A DNA stretch of 52,339 nucleotides from Alphaproteobacteria bacterium (GCA_009919335.1 RGCC01000002.1:1-52339), one strand, 5' to 3'. Positions 20,089 through 32,906 are shown, numbered from the stretch's first letter. Notes: generated by a model from the sequence alone, not told the origin. Numbers and translations are program-made.

Positions 20089-21127
20089 GACCTATTCCTC
20101 TGATGATCCATCAACCCGTCTCGTTCATCTTGCCGCTGACGATGTTCCCGCAGACCGCATTGACCGGTTTCTGACAGCCCATTTTGGCACGCCAAGCCAG
20201 CCATTGTCACGCAGCCGGATTAAGGCGCTGATCCTTGACGGGCAGCTTAGCGAAGATGGCCGCACCCTAACCGATCCATCGGCACCGGTCAAACCCGGCG
20301 CGACCTATCTGTTGATTTTACCGCCACCTGTCGACGCCGTGCCAAAAGCGGAAAATATCGCGCTGAATATACTTTTTGAGGATGCGCATCTGATTGTCCT
20401 CGACAAGCCAGCCGGCCTCGTGGTTCACCCGGCGCCCGGCTCGTTAACCGGCACATTGGTCAATGCGTTGATTGCACATTGCGGGCCATCGCTTACCGGC
20501 ATTGGCGGGGTTATGCGGCCGGGCATCGTCCATCGCCTTGATAAGGACACCTCTGGCACCATGGTTGTTGCCAAAACCGATGCGGCGCATCATGGCCTGA
20601 CCGGAATGTTTGCCGCGCATGATCTTGACCGGCGGTATCAGGCACTTGTCTGGGGCACAAATGTTGAACGTGACGGCATTATTGACCAGCCGATTGGCCG
20701 CGCCAGCTTTGATCGCAAACGCCAAGCCGTCACGACAAAAGGGCGCAATGCCGTAACGCATTGGCAATTGCTGCGCCGCTTTCCCCCGTTTGGATCACAT
20801 ATCGAATGCCGTCTGGAAACTGGTCGGACACATCAAATTCGTGTTCACATGGCGCATATTGGCCATGGGGTAATTGGCGACCCGCTATATGGGCGGGCGC
20901 CACGCGCCGGTCAGATGCCAGATAATCTGGCACGCACCGGCCTGTCGCAAATGCGCGCCTTTGGACGGCAGGCATTGCACGCTGCACATCTTGGGTTTGC
21001 CCATCCGATCACCGGCGAGCCTCTAGAGTTTGCAACACCGCTTCCCGATGATATGGCGGCACTTTTAGCACTGATGGACCGCACGGTTTCGGATCGCGCT
21101 ACCGGCAAAACCCACCCATCTGAATAG
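20087..21127 (+). CDS. rluD: RluA-family 23S rRNA pseudouridine synthase (RluD-like)
   Basis: Isomerises uridines in 23S rRNA helix 69. An S4-like RNA-binding segment at the N-terminus (DRIDRFLTAHF, SRSRIKALILDGQL) precedes the catalytic domain with VLDKPAGLVVHPAPG, GIVHRLDKDTSGTMVVAKT (catalytic Asp in RLDKDTSG, about residue 150) and the late block ECRLETGRTHQIRVHM. The 346-residue length is normal. The start codon overlaps that of the divergent upstream gene, and no good Shine-Dalgarno sequence is visible, so translation may be leaderless or the site atypical. Confidence 0.93.
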   Translation: MTYSSDDPSTRLVHLAADDVPADRIDRFLTAHFGTPSQPLSRSRIKALILDGQLSEDGRTLTDPSAPVKPGATYLLILPPPVDAVPKAENIALNILFEDAHLIVLDKPAGLVVHPAPGSLTGTLVNALIAHCGPSLTGIGGVMRPGIVHRLDKDTSGTMVVAKTDAAHHGLTGMFAAHDLDRRYQALVWGTNVERDGIIDQPIGRASFDRKRQAVTTKGRNAVTHWQLLRRFPPFGSHIECRLETGRTHQIRVHMAHIGHGVIGDPLYGRAPRAGQMPDNLARTGLSQMRAFGRQALHAAHLGFAHPITGEPLEFATPLPDDMAALLALMDRTVSDRATGKTHPSE

Positions 21128-21349
21128 GCTTTATTTTTGCTCATTTTATGGGTAATTATTCTTTTTAAAGCCCGTATATGTGCGAAAATTAGAATTATTG
21201 AAAAAGACTTTTGCAAAAAACAGCCTTAATCTGGCCGCGTTTAAATGGTTAAATTTTTTCGTGGAAATCTGTTTGTGATCGCCGCATGGGTGGCTGATTT
21301 CGGTGCCCCCCGACGATGTTTTGAGTTCGAATACAGAGGAGAGATAAAG

Positions 21350-23697
<2,348 letters not shown>

Positions 23698-23726
23698 TTA
23701 TAGCAGAGTTTGCGCGGCAAAGGCAA
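23698..23726 (-). promoter_or_regulatory. Possible sigma-70 promoter for purA
   Basis: On the minus strand TTGCCT (23726-23721), a 17-base spacer and TATAAC (23703-23698). The -10 box differs from consensus at one position and the spacing is ideal. It predicts a start near 23691 and a leader of about 140 bases. Confidence 0.45.
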
Positions 23727-23793
23727 CGGTGCCTTGCCCCCCAAGCCGGTTAATTTCTGACACCTAGCGCCCGTCTATATCCCCAAACAAGAT

Positions 23794-23862
23794 GGCATAA
23801 GGCATGACGCTATGAGACATGACGGCATAAGGCATGACATAAGACATGGCATAAAACATGGG
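23794..23862. repeat. Degenerate GGCATAAGGCATGAC-type repeats
   Basis: The 379-base gap between serA and purA holds two near-identical copies of GGCATAAGGCATGAC (from about 23794 and 23823), followed by related ATAAGACATGGCATAAAACATG. It resembles a decayed short tandem array. Apart from this and the purA leader I see nothing else in the gap. Confidence 0.5.
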
Positions 23863-23932
23863 GTTTTACGAGGCGATGCCAAAAGATGCACCATCCAAGA
23901 CTGCAACCTTGCCCCTATCCGGATTTAGGCGT

Positions 23933-25525
23933 TTATAGATCCTGCGCAAAATGCAGCGCATCAGCCCGCACCACCTGATCAAGTGCACGAATTTCCGGCA
24001 ACATCGTATCCGGCAACCCGCCATCAATCTCGACCAGCGCAATCGCCTCGCCGCCAGCCTCGCGCCGGCCAAGGTGAAAGGTCGCAATATTGACCCCGTT
24101 CTTGCCGCAAAGACTGCCAAGGTCACCGATAAAGCCCGGCTTGTCATAGTTGCGCAGATATAAAAGGCTGGCTGGAAAGTCAGACTCGACCGCAATATGC
24201 TGCACCTCAACGATACGTGGCTTATTCCCGCCGACCAACGTTCCGGCAATCGTACGATCACCCGATTTATGCGAGATCGTTACCCGAAGCAGTGTCTCAT
24301 AATCGCATTGCCGATCATGGCGTATTGTCGAGACCGCGATGCCATTTGCCGATGCCACAGCCGCCGCGTTCACCATATTGACCGATTCCATTGCTGGCCC
24401 CAGCAACCCAGCCAAGGTTGTGGCAACAACCGGTTCCGGATTCAGTGATGATGCCTTGCCATCCAGCTCGATCACCACGGCGGTTACGCCATCCGATTCC
24501 ACCTGCCCCAGAAACGCCCCCAGCAAGCCGCCAAGTGCCATATATGGTTTCAGGATTGGCGCCTCCTCGGCCGAGACTGACGCCATGTTTAGCGCGTTTG
24601 TGACCGCGCCCTTGATCAGATAATCAGACATTTGTTCAGCCACCTGAAGCGCGACTTTTTCCTGTGCTTCGGTCGTGCTGGCGCCAAGATGCGGCGTTGC
24701 AATCACGTTATCAAAGCCGAACAGCACATTGTCGGTAGCCGGCTCAACCTCAAACACATCAAAGGCCGCACCAGCAACATGACCGCTGGTCAATGCCGCC
24801 GCCATCGCCAATTCATCAACAAGGCCGCCGCGCGCGCAATTGATAATCCGCACGCCTTTTTTCGTCTTATTTAACGCATCAGCACTAATGATATTGCGGG
24901 TCGCATCGGTTAATGGCGTATGCAGGGTGATAAAATCAGCCCGCGCCAGCAACTCGTCTAGTTCCAGCTTTTCAATGCCAAGCCGCGTTGCATTTTCTGA
25001 GCTTAGATAGGGATCATAACCGATAACCCGCATTTTCAGCCCCTGCGCACGTTCAGCAACAATCGTACCGATATTGCCACAGCCAATAAGACCAAGCGTT
25101 TTGCCGGTGATTTCTGTTCCCATAAAGCGAGATTTTTCCCACTTACCAGCCTTCGTAGATGCGTTCGCATCAGGGATTTGCCGCGCTAACGCCAGCATCA
25201 TGGTGATCGCGTGCTCGGCCGTTGTGACCGAGTTACCATGCGGCGTATTCATGACGATCACGCCGCGTTTGGTTGCGGCGGCAATATCGACATTATCGAC
25301 CCCGATACCCGCACGGCCAACAACCTTGAGGTTTGTCGCCGCATCCAGAATTTCACGCGTAACCTTGGTCGCCGACCGGATTGCCAGACCATCATAATCG
25401 CCAATAATGGCCTTTAATTCGTCTGGTGTCAGGCCATGTTTTACATCAACCTCAATACCATGTTCCTCAAAAATCTTGGTGGCATAAGGGCTTAGCTTGT
25501 CGCTGATCAGTACTTTTGGCATCAT
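23933..25525 (-). CDS. serA: D-3-phosphoglycerate dehydrogenase
   Basis: First enzyme of serine synthesis, oxidising 3-phosphoglycerate with NAD. GRAGIGVDNVD and the Rossmann loop GLIGCGNIGTIVAERA bind NAD; catalytic Arg in IINCARGGLVDE, Glu in DVFEVEPA and His in ATPHLGASTTEAQ are all present. After the catalytic domain come an intervening domain (about 315-450) and a C-terminal ACT domain (about 455-530, YDKPGFIGDLGSLCGKNGVNIATF) that often mediates serine feedback. The 530-residue length fits the long form. It lies 102 bases after serC on the same strand; serB is not in the window. ATG 25522 is an equally possible start. Confidence 0.96.
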   Translation of the reverse strand: MMPKVLISDKLSPYATKIFEEHGIEVDVKHGLTPDELKAIIGDYDGLAIRSATKVTREILDAATNLKVVGRAGIGVDNVDIAAATKRGVIVMNTPHGNSVTTAEHAITMMLALARQIPDANASTKAGKWEKSRFMGTEITGKTLGLIGCGNIGTIVAERAQGLKMRVIGYDPYLSSENATRLGIEKLELDELLARADFITLHTPLTDATRNIISADALNKTKKGVRIINCARGGLVDELAMAAALTSGHVAGAAFDVFEVEPATDNVLFGFDNVIATPHLGASTTEAQEKVALQVAEQMSDYLIKGAVTNALNMASVSAEEAPILKPYMALGGLLGAFLGQVESDGVTAVVIELDGKASSLNPEPVVATTLAGLLGPAMESVNMVNAAAVASANGIAVSTIRHDRQCDYETLLRVTISHKSGDRTIAGTLVGGNKPRIVEVQHIAVESDFPASLLYLRNYDKPGFIGDLGSLCGKNGVNIATFHLGRREAGGEAIALVEIDGGLPDTMLPEIRALDQVVRADALHFAQDL

Positions 25526-25537
25526 CTCATCTCATTA

Positions 25538-25560
25538 ATAAAAAGCCCGTATGAAAGGGC
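25538..25560 (-). terminator. Weak terminator-like hairpin between serC and serA
   Basis: On the minus strand GCCC, an 8-base loop and GGGC are followed by TTTTTATT. The stem is only 4 bp, so it may attenuate rather than stop readthrough from serC into serA. Confidence 0.35.
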
Positions 25561-25627
25561 AGGACTGCGCGCGGCTCATTGGAGTGATCTTACGCACGCA
25601 GCAATATTGAAAATTACGTGAACCGAT

Positions 25628-26800
25628 TTAAGCTGCCGCCAATGCAACCTGCCGAATTTCTGCATATGCCCAATCAAGCCACGGCAACAACGCCTCGATG
25701 TCACTTGGCTCGACGGTCGGGCCAGCCCAAATCCGCAAACCCGGAGGCGCATCACGGTAAGATGCCGCATCCATGGCGACACCCTCGTCCTGTAGACGTT
25801 GATCAAGGCGCGCCGCAACCGCTTTTTTTTCAGCGTCATCAAGGCTGACAAACCACGGATCAATGATCGACAGTGTGATACCGGTATTCGATATTGTTGC
25901 CGGATCTTCAGCCAAAAAGCCAAAATAAGGTGTGGTCTCTACCCACGCCTTGACCGCAGCAAGGCTGGCCTCGGACCGCGCAATCAACGCTGGCAAACCG
26001 CCAATTGATTTTGCCCAGCCCAAGGCGTCAACCGCATCCTCGATCACCAGCATTGACGGGGTATTGATCGTTGAGGCACCAAAAATCCCCTCATTCAACT
26101 TGCCTTTTGAGGTGAGCCGGAACAGCTTTGGCACCGGCCATGATGGGGTATGCGTTTCCAAGCGTTCAACTGCACGCGGCGAAAGGATCAGCACACCATG
26201 CCCACCCTCACCACCAAGCGATTTCTGAAAGCTGAAGGTCACGACATCAAGCTTGTGCCACGGCAGATCCATGGCAAAGCAGGCCGATGTTGAATCGGCA
26301 ATTGTCAGACCGGCGCGGTCGTCCGGTATCCAGTCACCATTTGGCACCTTGACACCGGCAGCGGTACCGTTCCAAGTGAAAATCACGTCATTATTGAAAT
26401 CAACTGCACTGAGGTCAGGCAGCTGCCCGTAAGGCGCAACACGGACGACCGGATCAATCTTTAGCTGGCTGACAGCATCGGTGACCCAATCCTTGCCAAA
26501 GGCTTCCCACGCCAAAACCTCGACGCCGCGGGCCCCAAGCAATGACCACATCGCCATTTCGACGGCGCCAGTATCAGACCCCGGCACAATACCAATGCGG
26601 TAATCATCAGGCAGGCCAAGAACCTCGCGGGCGAGCTTCATTGCTTCTTTGATTTTGCTTATTGCTGGTTTGGAGCGATGCGACCGGCTAGTGCAGGCAT
26701 CGTTCAGTGAGGCTGGTGACCATCCGGGGCGTTTCTTTGTTGGCCCAGATGAAAAATACGGCATAACCGGACGGATTGCCGGCTTGGCATATGTTGTCAT
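25628..26800 (-). CDS. serC: Phosphoserine aminotransferase
   Basis: PLP-dependent aminotransferase converting 3-phosphohydroxypyruvate to phosphoserine, the step after SerA; it also serves pyridoxal phosphate synthesis. PYFSSGPTKKRPGW opens the fold as in the alphaproteobacterial group, VPGSDTGAVEMAMW lies in the cofactor pocket, and the Schiff-base Lys is in FSFQKSLGGEGGHG. The active-site Arg region GLRIWAGPTVE lies near the C-terminus. The 390-residue length is normal. It lies directly upstream of serA. Confidence 0.95.
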   Translation of the reverse strand: MTTYAKPAIRPVMPYFSSGPTKKRPGWSPASLNDACTSRSHRSKPAISKIKEAMKLAREVLGLPDDYRIGIVPGSDTGAVEMAMWSLLGARGVEVLAWEAFGKDWVTDAVSQLKIDPVVRVAPYGQLPDLSAVDFNNDVIFTWNGTAAGVKVPNGDWIPDDRAGLTIADSTSACFAMDLPWHKLDVVTFSFQKSLGGEGGHGVLILSPRAVERLETHTPSWPVPKLFRLTSKGKLNEGIFGASTINTPSMLVIEDAVDALGWAKSIGGLPALIARSEASLAAVKAWVETTPYFGFLAEDPATISNTGITLSIIDPWFVSLDDAEKKAVAARLDQRLQDEGVAMDAASYRDAPPGLRIWAGPTVEPSDIEALLPWLDWAYAEIRQVALAAA

Positions 26801-26950
26801 AACACGTTCTCGCGCTCAAATTTGACCACCCGTTGGGGGATGGCGACCCGTCGAAAGGGATCGCACAAAATCATAGTTTAAGTCAACATACTGAAGAAAG
26901 CCGTAAGGGAAATATATTCCTATAATTTAACCTATTGATATATAGTGATT

Positions 26951-28303
26951 TTACTTCACTTCGGCTTTGATGCGCAAAATTAACGCTGTCATTACCTCGT
27001 TCAAAAGCGCTTCATTATCAGCCTCAGCCATCACCCGAACCAATGTTTCAGTGCCAGAAGGGCGGACCAAAATGCGCCCCTTGCCGTTCAAGCCCTCATC
27101 AATCTTGGCAAGATCACGCTGCAGGCTTTCATCATCAAGCACCGCCGGATCAATCCCGCGCAAATTTTCCAGACGTTGCGGATTCGGGGTGAAACTGTTG
27201 AACAGCGCACTGGCTTTTTTACCGCTGGTTTTCAACAAGGTCAGCATTTGCAGTGCGGTTAACAGGCCGTCACCTGACCGGGCAAAGTCGGTCATCAGCA
27301 CATGACCCGACGGCTCGCCGCCGAGGTTAAGCCCGTTTTGACGCATCTTTTCCAGAATATAGCGATCTCCAACTGCGGCGCGGTGCAGGGTAATTCCAGC
27401 AGCGCCAAGCCGGGTTTCAAGGCCGCGATTACTCATCACCGTACCAACCACCGCCGCGTTGGCAAGTTTACCACGTTCCTGCATGGCAAGCGCAAGACAG
27501 CCCAAAATTTGGTCACCATCAATGATCTTTCCCGTTTCATCAGCCATGATCAAACGGTCGGCATCACCATCAAGACAGATACCAGCATCCGCGCCATGCG
27601 CAACAACGGCGGTCGCCATCATCTGCGGATGCACTGCACCACAATTCTCGTTGATGTTAAAACCATCGGGCGATACTGATAGCGGCACAATTTCGGCGCC
27701 CAACTCATAAAGAGTGTCAGGTGCAGTGCGATAGGCCGCGCCATTGGCGCAATCCACCACCAGCTTTAGCCCATCGAGACGGGTGCGGCCAGGCAATGTA
27801 GATTTCGCAAATTCGACATAGCGTCCGACCGAGTCCAGCATCCGTCGGGCACGGCCAAGGTCCGGCGCATTAGCAAGTTCAATAGACCCTGCTGCCAAGG
27901 CCGATATCCCAGCTTCGATGTCATCATCAAGTTTAAACCCGTCTGGGCCAAACAGCTTGATACCATTGTCATGGTGCGGGTTGTGACTGGCAGATATCAT
28001 CACCCCCAGTTCGGCCCGCAGTGAGCGCGTCAGATGCGCCACCGCAGGCGTGGGAATCGGGCCAAGCAACCGGCAATCAAGCCCGATTGAGGTAAAGCCT
28101 GCAACCATCGCCGATTCCAGCATATAGCCAGATAGCCGCGTATCCTTGCCAATAACCACAATGGGGCGGGCGTTACTCGAGCGGTCATTATGATCAGCAA
28201 ACCAGCGCCCGGCGGCCAAAGCCAGCCTTACAACCGCCTCGGCAGTCATTGGCCCTGTATTAATGCGCGCCCGAACACCATCGGTGCCGAATAATCCTGC
28301 CAT
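26951..28303 (-). CDS. glmM: Phosphoglucosamine mutase
   Basis: Converts glucosamine-6-phosphate to glucosamine-1-phosphate for UDP-GlcNAc, feeding peptidoglycan and lipid A. LFGTDGVRARIN begins the protein; the phosphorylated Ser is in MISASHNPHHDNGIKLFG (about residue 103); the metal loop is CLDGDADRLIM; the sugar-binding loop GGEPSGHVLM and phosphate-binding loop VRPSGTETLVRVM follow. The 450-residue length is normal. It sits at the 3' end of the ftsH-folP-glmM run. Confidence 0.96.
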   Translation of the reverse strand: MAGLFGTDGVRARINTGPMTAEAVVRLALAAGRWFADHNDRSSNARPIVVIGKDTRLSGYMLESAMVAGFTSIGLDCRLLGPIPTPAVAHLTRSLRAELGVMISASHNPHHDNGIKLFGPDGFKLDDDIEAGISALAAGSIELANAPDLGRARRMLDSVGRYVEFAKSTLPGRTRLDGLKLVVDCANGAAYRTAPDTLYELGAEIVPLSVSPDGFNINENCGAVHPQMMATAVVAHGADAGICLDGDADRLIMADETGKIIDGDQILGCLALAMQERGKLANAAVVGTVMSNRGLETRLGAAGITLHRAAVGDRYILEKMRQNGLNLGGEPSGHVLMTDFARSGDGLLTALQMLTLLKTSGKKASALFNSFTPNPQRLENLRGIDPAVLDDESLQRDLAKIDEGLNGKGRILVRPSGTETLVRVMAEADNEALLNEVMTALILRIKAEVK

Positions 28304-28424
28304 GATGTTCCCCTGTTATTCAGATTGTCACATTTCTAACGAGCTACGCGCGGTGTGGCCGCTCCAGGGCCTAGGATAGAATAGCTTGACCCTATTTCAC
28401 AAGCGCACAAAAACAAACCGGCAG

Positions 28425-29516
28425 CTAGTTATCCGTCGCCCTTAACGCCGCCTCAACTGCCAATGCCTGTGCCGTTTCGCCAACATCATGTACACGAATA
28501 ATCTGTGCGCCTTGGCGCCATGCCGCGGCTGCCAGCGCCAATGATCCGGCAAGCCGCGCATCAGCGGGTTCACCAGCAGATATTTTTGCAATTGACGATT
28601 TGCGGCTAGCACCAAAAAGCACCACAACCCCCAGCCCATGAAACAGCGACAACCAATTCACCAGTGCTAGATTATGCGCCACTGTTTTGCCAAAGCCAAA
28701 ACCCGGATCAATCGCGATTGACGCTGCTGGAATCCCAGCCGCAATGGCCGCCTCGACACGCGCGCGCAGGAATTCATAAATCTCGACCGGTGCGAAATCA
28801 TAATATGGATCCTGCTGCATCGTTTCTGGCGTGCCCTTCATATGCATCATCGCCACTGGTGCGCCGCTTTTTGCTGCCGCCTCTAATGCACCCTCGCCCT
28901 GCAAGCTCTCAACATCATTGATAATCGCGGCTCCGGCTGAAACAGCCCGCGTCATCACCACCGCATGGCGCGTATCAACCGAGGTTAAGATAGCCTCACG
29001 GGAAAGCCCCGTAATTGGTGGTAAAATTCGTGCCAGTTCTTGATTGCGGCTGATGGGTGCTGCACCCGGGCGGGTAGACTCGCCGCCAATATCAATGATC
29101 GATGCTCCGGCTGCCGCCATCGCCTTACCCGCGGCAATCGCCTTTGCTGGCAAAAGATTAGTACCGCCATCAGAAAAGCTATCTGGGGTCACATTCAACA
29201 CGCCCATCAGATGTGCCCGCCCCATATCAAGACCGGCATATTGCGGGCGTGCGGCGGTAATCCGGTCAAGGGCAGCACTGGCAAGATTGCGATCATCCGC
29301 ATCGGCAAGCAGCTGATCTGATGACATCCGGCTGGCACAATATCCGCCATTCCCGTCAGCCATCACGACATCAAGCTGGGTAAAGCTGGCAACCCCGCCA
29401 GCAATACGGTAGCCGCCGCGCGATGTAATAATCGGACGCAGCCATGTTGGCTGGCAAAAAGGCGGCAGTTTTAATGCCGCCTCATAGGCTAGTTTCGGGT
29501 CGTTAGATGCGGTCAT
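28425..29516 (-). CDS. folP: Dihydropteroate synthase
   Basis: Condenses p-aminobenzoate with the pterin diphosphate in folate synthesis; target of sulfonamides. The TIM-barrel core begins at about residue 103 with MGVLNVTPDSFSDGG, then IIDIGGESTRPGA, IINDVESLQG, AIDPGFGFGKT and VLFGASRKSSIAKI, the expected pterin- and phosphate-binding loops. About 100 extra N-terminal residues precede the core, as in several alphaproteobacterial homologues. The total of 363 residues appears complete. It lies 11 bases after ftsH and 121 bases before glmM. Confidence 0.93.
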   Translation of the reverse strand: MTASNDPKLAYEAALKLPPFCQPTWLRPIITSRGGYRIAGGVASFTQLDVVMADGNGGYCASRMSSDQLLADADDRNLASAALDRITAARPQYAGLDMGRAHLMGVLNVTPDSFSDGGTNLLPAKAIAAGKAMAAAGASIIDIGGESTRPGAAPISRNQELARILPPITGLSREAILTSVDTRHAVVMTRAVSAGAAIINDVESLQGEGALEAAAKSGAPVAMMHMKGTPETMQQDPYYDFAPVEIYEFLRARVEAAIAAGIPAASIAIDPGFGFGKTVAHNLALVNWLSLFHGLGVVVLFGASRKSSIAKISAGEPADARLAGSLALAAAAWRQGAQIIRVHDVGETAQALAVEAALRATDN

Positions 29517-29527
29517 CGGACAGAAAT

Positions 29528-31444
29528 CTAGGCAGGTTCACTACCCGGATTTTTTGGCCGGCCGGTACCCGGAAGACCTGTCCGTGATTTACGCTTTGGC
29601 TTTTGGTTGATCGGCGTATCTTCGGCGTCTTTGCGAACCAATGTGCCGCCCTCAACGATGATTTTGATCTCGTCGCCATCCAGCGTTTCATATTCAAGCA
29701 GCCCTTGTGCCAGACGCTCAAGCTCGACATCAAACTTTTTCAATATCTTGGTTGCATCCTTGTACGCCTCATCAACAATCCGGCGCACTTCATTATCAAT
29801 CGTCGAGGCAGTGGCATCGGCAACATTCTTTTGCTGTGAAACCGACCGGCCAAGGAAGACCTCTTGTTCATCCGCGCTGTAGGCAAGAAAGCCCAATTTA
29901 TCCGACATGCCCCATTCGGTGACCATGCGGCGTGCCATGTCTGTTACCATCCGGATATCCGATGACGCGCCGGTTGTTACCTTGTCATTACCAAAGATCA
30001 GTTCTTCGGCAATACGGCCACCACAAGCCACCCGCAAATCAGCATGAATCTTGTCACGCGCCAGCGAGATACGATCCCCCTCGGGCAGCCGCATCACCAT
30101 GCCAAGCGCGCGCCCGCGCGGGATGATGGTTGCTTTGTGAATTGGGTCAGATGCCGGACAGTGCAACGCCACAACCGCGTGACCTGCCTCATGATAGGCA
30201 GTCAGGCGCTTTTCATCGTCGGTCATCACCATCGAACGACGTTCCGAGCCAAGCATAACCTTGTCTTTGGCCTCTTCAAATTCGGCCATAGAGACAGTCC
30301 GCCGCCCCTTACGCGCCGCCAGCAAGGCCGCCTCATTCACCAGATTGGCAAGGTCAGCACCCGAAAACCCCGGGGTTCCACGTGCAATCACACGCGGCTC
30401 AACACCTTCGGCAAGCGGCGTCTTGCGCATATGCACTTTCAAAATTTTCTCGCGGCCCATCACGTCGGGGTTTGGCACCACCACCTGACGGTCAAAACGA
30501 CCCGGGCGCAACAGCGCGGGATCAAGCACATCAGGACGGTTCGTTGCGGCAATCAGGATGACCCCTTCATTCGCCTCAAACCCATCCATTTCCACAAGCA
30601 TCTGGTTCAACGTCTGTTCGCGCTCGTCGTTACCGCCGCCAAGACCGGCACCGCGATGGCGGCCAACAGCATCAATTTCGTCAATAAAGATGATACATGG
30701 CGCGTTTTTCTTGCCTTGTTCAAACATATCGCGAACCCGGCTGGCACCAACACCAACAAACATTTCGACAAAGTCAGAGCCAGAAATCGTGAAAAACGGC
30801 ACATTTGCCTCGCCAGCAATCGCCTTGGCGAGCAAGGTTTTACCTGTACCGGGAGGGCCTACCAGCAACACGCCTTTCGGAATTTTACCACCAAGACGCT
30901 GAAACTTGCCCGGATCTTTGAGGAATTCTACAACTTCTTCCAGTTCGGTTTTGGCCTCATCAATACCGGCCACATCCTCAAATGTGACGCGCCCCTGATG
31001 TTCGGTCAGCAGCTTTGCCCGGGATTTACCAAACCCCATCGCGCCGCGGGAACCGCCCTGCATTTGCCGCATGAAGAAAATCCAGATGCCAATGAATAAC
31101 AGCATCGGGAACCATGACAGCAGGATCGAGAAGAAACTTGGCATACCGCTATCTTCGGGCGTCGCAACAATGCGGACATCATTTTCGTCAAGCACCTTCA
31201 CCACATCGGTCGATGGCGGCATTACCGTGGTAATTACGCGTCCGTTACCTGCCTTACCGCGCAAATTACGCCCGTCGATCAGCACCTCTTCGATCTGGTT
31301 CGTTTTGACCTGCGCGACAAAGTCGGAATAGGCCACCTGATCGGACGGGGTGTTTGTTGAAGGGCTCTGGAACATATTAAATAGTCCCATAAGCGCCGCG
31401 CCAAAAATAAGCCAGATGATGATATTACGTGCCAGATTATTCAC
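29528..31444 (-). CDS. ftsH: ATP-dependent zinc metalloprotease FtsH
   Basis: Membrane AAA+ protease degrading RpoH, LpxC and misassembled membrane proteins; both substrates are encoded in this window. Two membrane spans (about 5-24 and 103-123) flank a periplasmic domain. Walker A is [14 protein letters not shown], the pore loop is in [19 protein letters not shown], Walker B is [12 protein letters not shown], the second region of homology ends [20 protein letters not shown], and the zinc site is [11 protein letters not shown]. The 638-residue length is normal. tilS lies just upstream and folP 11 bases downstream. Confidence 0.97.
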   Translation of the reverse strand: MNNLARNIIIWLIFGAALMGLFNMFQSPSTNTPSDQVAYSDFVAQVKTNQIEEVLIDGRNLRGKAGNGRVITTVMPPSTDVVKVLDENDVRIVATPEDSGMPSFFSILLSWFPMLLFIGIWIFFMRQMQGGSRGAMGFGKSRAKLLTEHQGRVTFEDVAGIDEAKTELEEVVEFLKDPGKFQRLGGKIPKGVLLVGPPGTGKTLLAKAIAGEANVPFFTISGSDFVEMFVGVGASRVRDMFEQGKKNAPCIIFIDEIDAVGRHRGAGLGGGNDEREQTLNQMLVEMDGFEANEGVILIAATNRPDVLDPALLRPGRFDRQVVVPNPDVMGREKILKVHMRKTPLAEGVEPRVIARGTPGFSGADLANLVNEAALLAARKGRRTVSMAEFEEAKDKVMLGSERRSMVMTDDEKRLTAYHEAGHAVVALHCPASDPIHKATIIPRGRALGMVMRLPEGDRISLARDKIHADLRVACGGRIAEELIFGNDKVTTGASSDIRMVTDMARRMVTEWGMSDKLGFLAYSADEQEVFLGRSVSQQKNVADATASTIDNEVRRIVDEAYKDATKILKKFDVELERLAQGLLEYETLDGDEIKIIVEGGTLVRKDAEDTPINQKPKRKSRTGLPGTGRPKNPGSEPA

Positions 31445-31481
31445 TAGATTTATCCTATCCCGGGTTCAACCTATGCCAGAT

Positions 31482-32906
31482 TCAACCCATCAATGTACTG
31501 GCAAGAAATACTGGGCGCCTTGCCATGCCTAAAAACCGCGCCGAGGTAACAGCTGACGACTGTGTCCGATCTACCCTTTTTAATTGGGGATAAATCAAGC
31601 CGCCGTCAAGGGTTGTTACGACAGGAATTGCCTGTCGGGCGCGATATGGCAGCGAACGCCATGATAAAGGCAGCGCTTGGCCGGTAGAACACCTGTCAGA
31701 GCTGGCAAAAATCGCGGTCGCATCAGCAAACGCCTGAACGATTCCAGCCCGCTCACTTTGCACCAGCCAACAGCCAGCAAAAACAACCTCCTCACCCGCA
31801 ATAACAGGCATCGCACGCGGGTTGCGACCGGTTTCACGAAACAGGCGATACTCACTTGGCTTTTTGTCTCGGCAAGACGTTTTGTCCGGTCTAGCTGATT
31901 TATCTGTCTTAGCCGATGTGACGGGGCTGAAGTGACAGCCGCCAATGGTTGCAGACCGACCATCTTTGCACCGATCATAAAGACGATCCAAAGCGCCGGA
32001 AGATGGGCCGTAATCAGCGCCGCCAACCGCCATGATCAGTCGGCGCATGGCCAGCCTCCAGACAGGTTGCGGCAAATCCAGCAATGCCGTCATCGCGATG
32101 CTGGCAAATCCAGCCTCATGCAAATCAACCGCCCGCGCAAACCGGCGATCAGCCGCAGTCTCAGCAGCCATAGCCAACCGCGCCGCCGCATCACCAAGGC
32201 GGTGCAGATGCCGTGATGAAACCGCGCCTGATACGGCAGTTTGCTGGTCAATTTCAGCCAGAAATCTGCGAATACGAACACGCTCAAAAACCGTGTTTTC
32301 ATTACTGGAATCAGTCTCAAAATCACAATCCAGCAATCGGCAAATTGCAACAAGCTGATCAGGCGTCCACGCCAGAACAGGCCGGCCGATTGAAACGTCA
32401 TGCTGTATCCGGCAGGCTGGAATACCAGCAAGACCAGCAAGTCCCGAGCCCTTTAACAGACGCATTGCGACCGTTTCAGCCTGATCACCTGCATGATGCC
32501 CAAATAACAGGGCTGCGTCGCGTTGCCGCGCCATTGATCGTAAAATATTATGCCGGTTCAGACGCGCCCATTCCTGCAGACCAGACGCCGGACGCGGTGC
32601 GGTAATCGGAATGATATCGGCAGAAATCTGATAGCGCAGCAGCCGCGCCTGAACACGGCGCGCCTCTGCCCCGGCTTCAGCGCGCAATTGATGATTTATG
32701 ATCACCGCTTGATGCGGCTTTCCCGCCACCGCCGCATAGCGCGCGGTAAGCAAGGCCAGCGCAGTACTGTCCGGCCCGCCCGATACCGCCGTTAGATACC
32801 CATTGCACTGGTCAAGCCCCAGCCGCGCCATCGCCGCAGCAAAGCGATCATCATAGGCAATGATAGGGTTAGCTGTCACATTTTGCAGCATCACGAAGGG
32901 CGGCAA
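31482..32906 (-). CDS. tilS: tRNA(Ile)-lysidine synthetase
   Basis: Modifies cytidine 34 of tRNA-Ile2 to lysidine so that it reads AUA. The PP-loop ATP pyrophosphatase motif LTAVSGGPDSTALALLTARY lies near residue 40, followed by VIINHQLRAEAGAEARRV, LFGHHAGDQAETVAMRLLKGSG and GLAGIPA, all typical of TilS. C-terminal homology is weak, as usual for the family. At 474 residues it is complete. The start is uncertain: 32906 overlaps the cpoB 3' end by 38 bases, while ATG 32891 and GTG 32879 are shorter alternatives without a clear ribosome site. Confidence 0.88.
   Translation of the reverse strand: MPPFVMLQNVTANPIIAYDDRFAAAMARLGLDQCNGYLTAVSGGPDSTALALLTARYAAVAGKPHQAVIINHQLRAEAGAEARRVQARLLRYQISADIIPITAPRPASGLQEWARLNRHNILRSMARQRDAALLFGHHAGDQAETVAMRLLKGSGLAGLAGIPACRIQHDVSIGRPVLAWTPDQLVAICRLLDCDFETDSSNENTVFERVRIRRFLAEIDQQTAVSGAVSSRHLHRLGDAAARLAMAAETAADRRFARAVDLHEAGFASIAMTALLDLPQPVWRLAMRRLIMAVGGADYGPSSGALDRLYDRCKDGRSATIGGCHFSPVTSAKTDKSARPDKTSCRDKKPSEYRLFRETGRNPRAMPVIAGEEVVFAGCWLVQSERAGIVQAFADATAIFASSDRCSTGQALPLSWRSLPYRARQAIPVVTTLDGGLIYPQLKRVDRTQSSAVTSARFLGMARRPVFLASTLMG

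Noticed and set aside
21315..21340. tRNA-like GTTCGAAT upstream of rpoH
   Set aside because: The flanking bases do not form a T-stem, and no acceptor stem or anticodon arm can be drawn.
21245..21349. N-terminal extension of RpoH
   Set aside because: A strong ribosome site and the family N-terminus support ATG 21350.
30044..31099. A 351-codon plus-strand ORF
   Set aside because: It lies wholly antisense to intact ftsH, its translation is His/Arg/Thr-rich without domain character, and it is explained by codon bias of ftsH.
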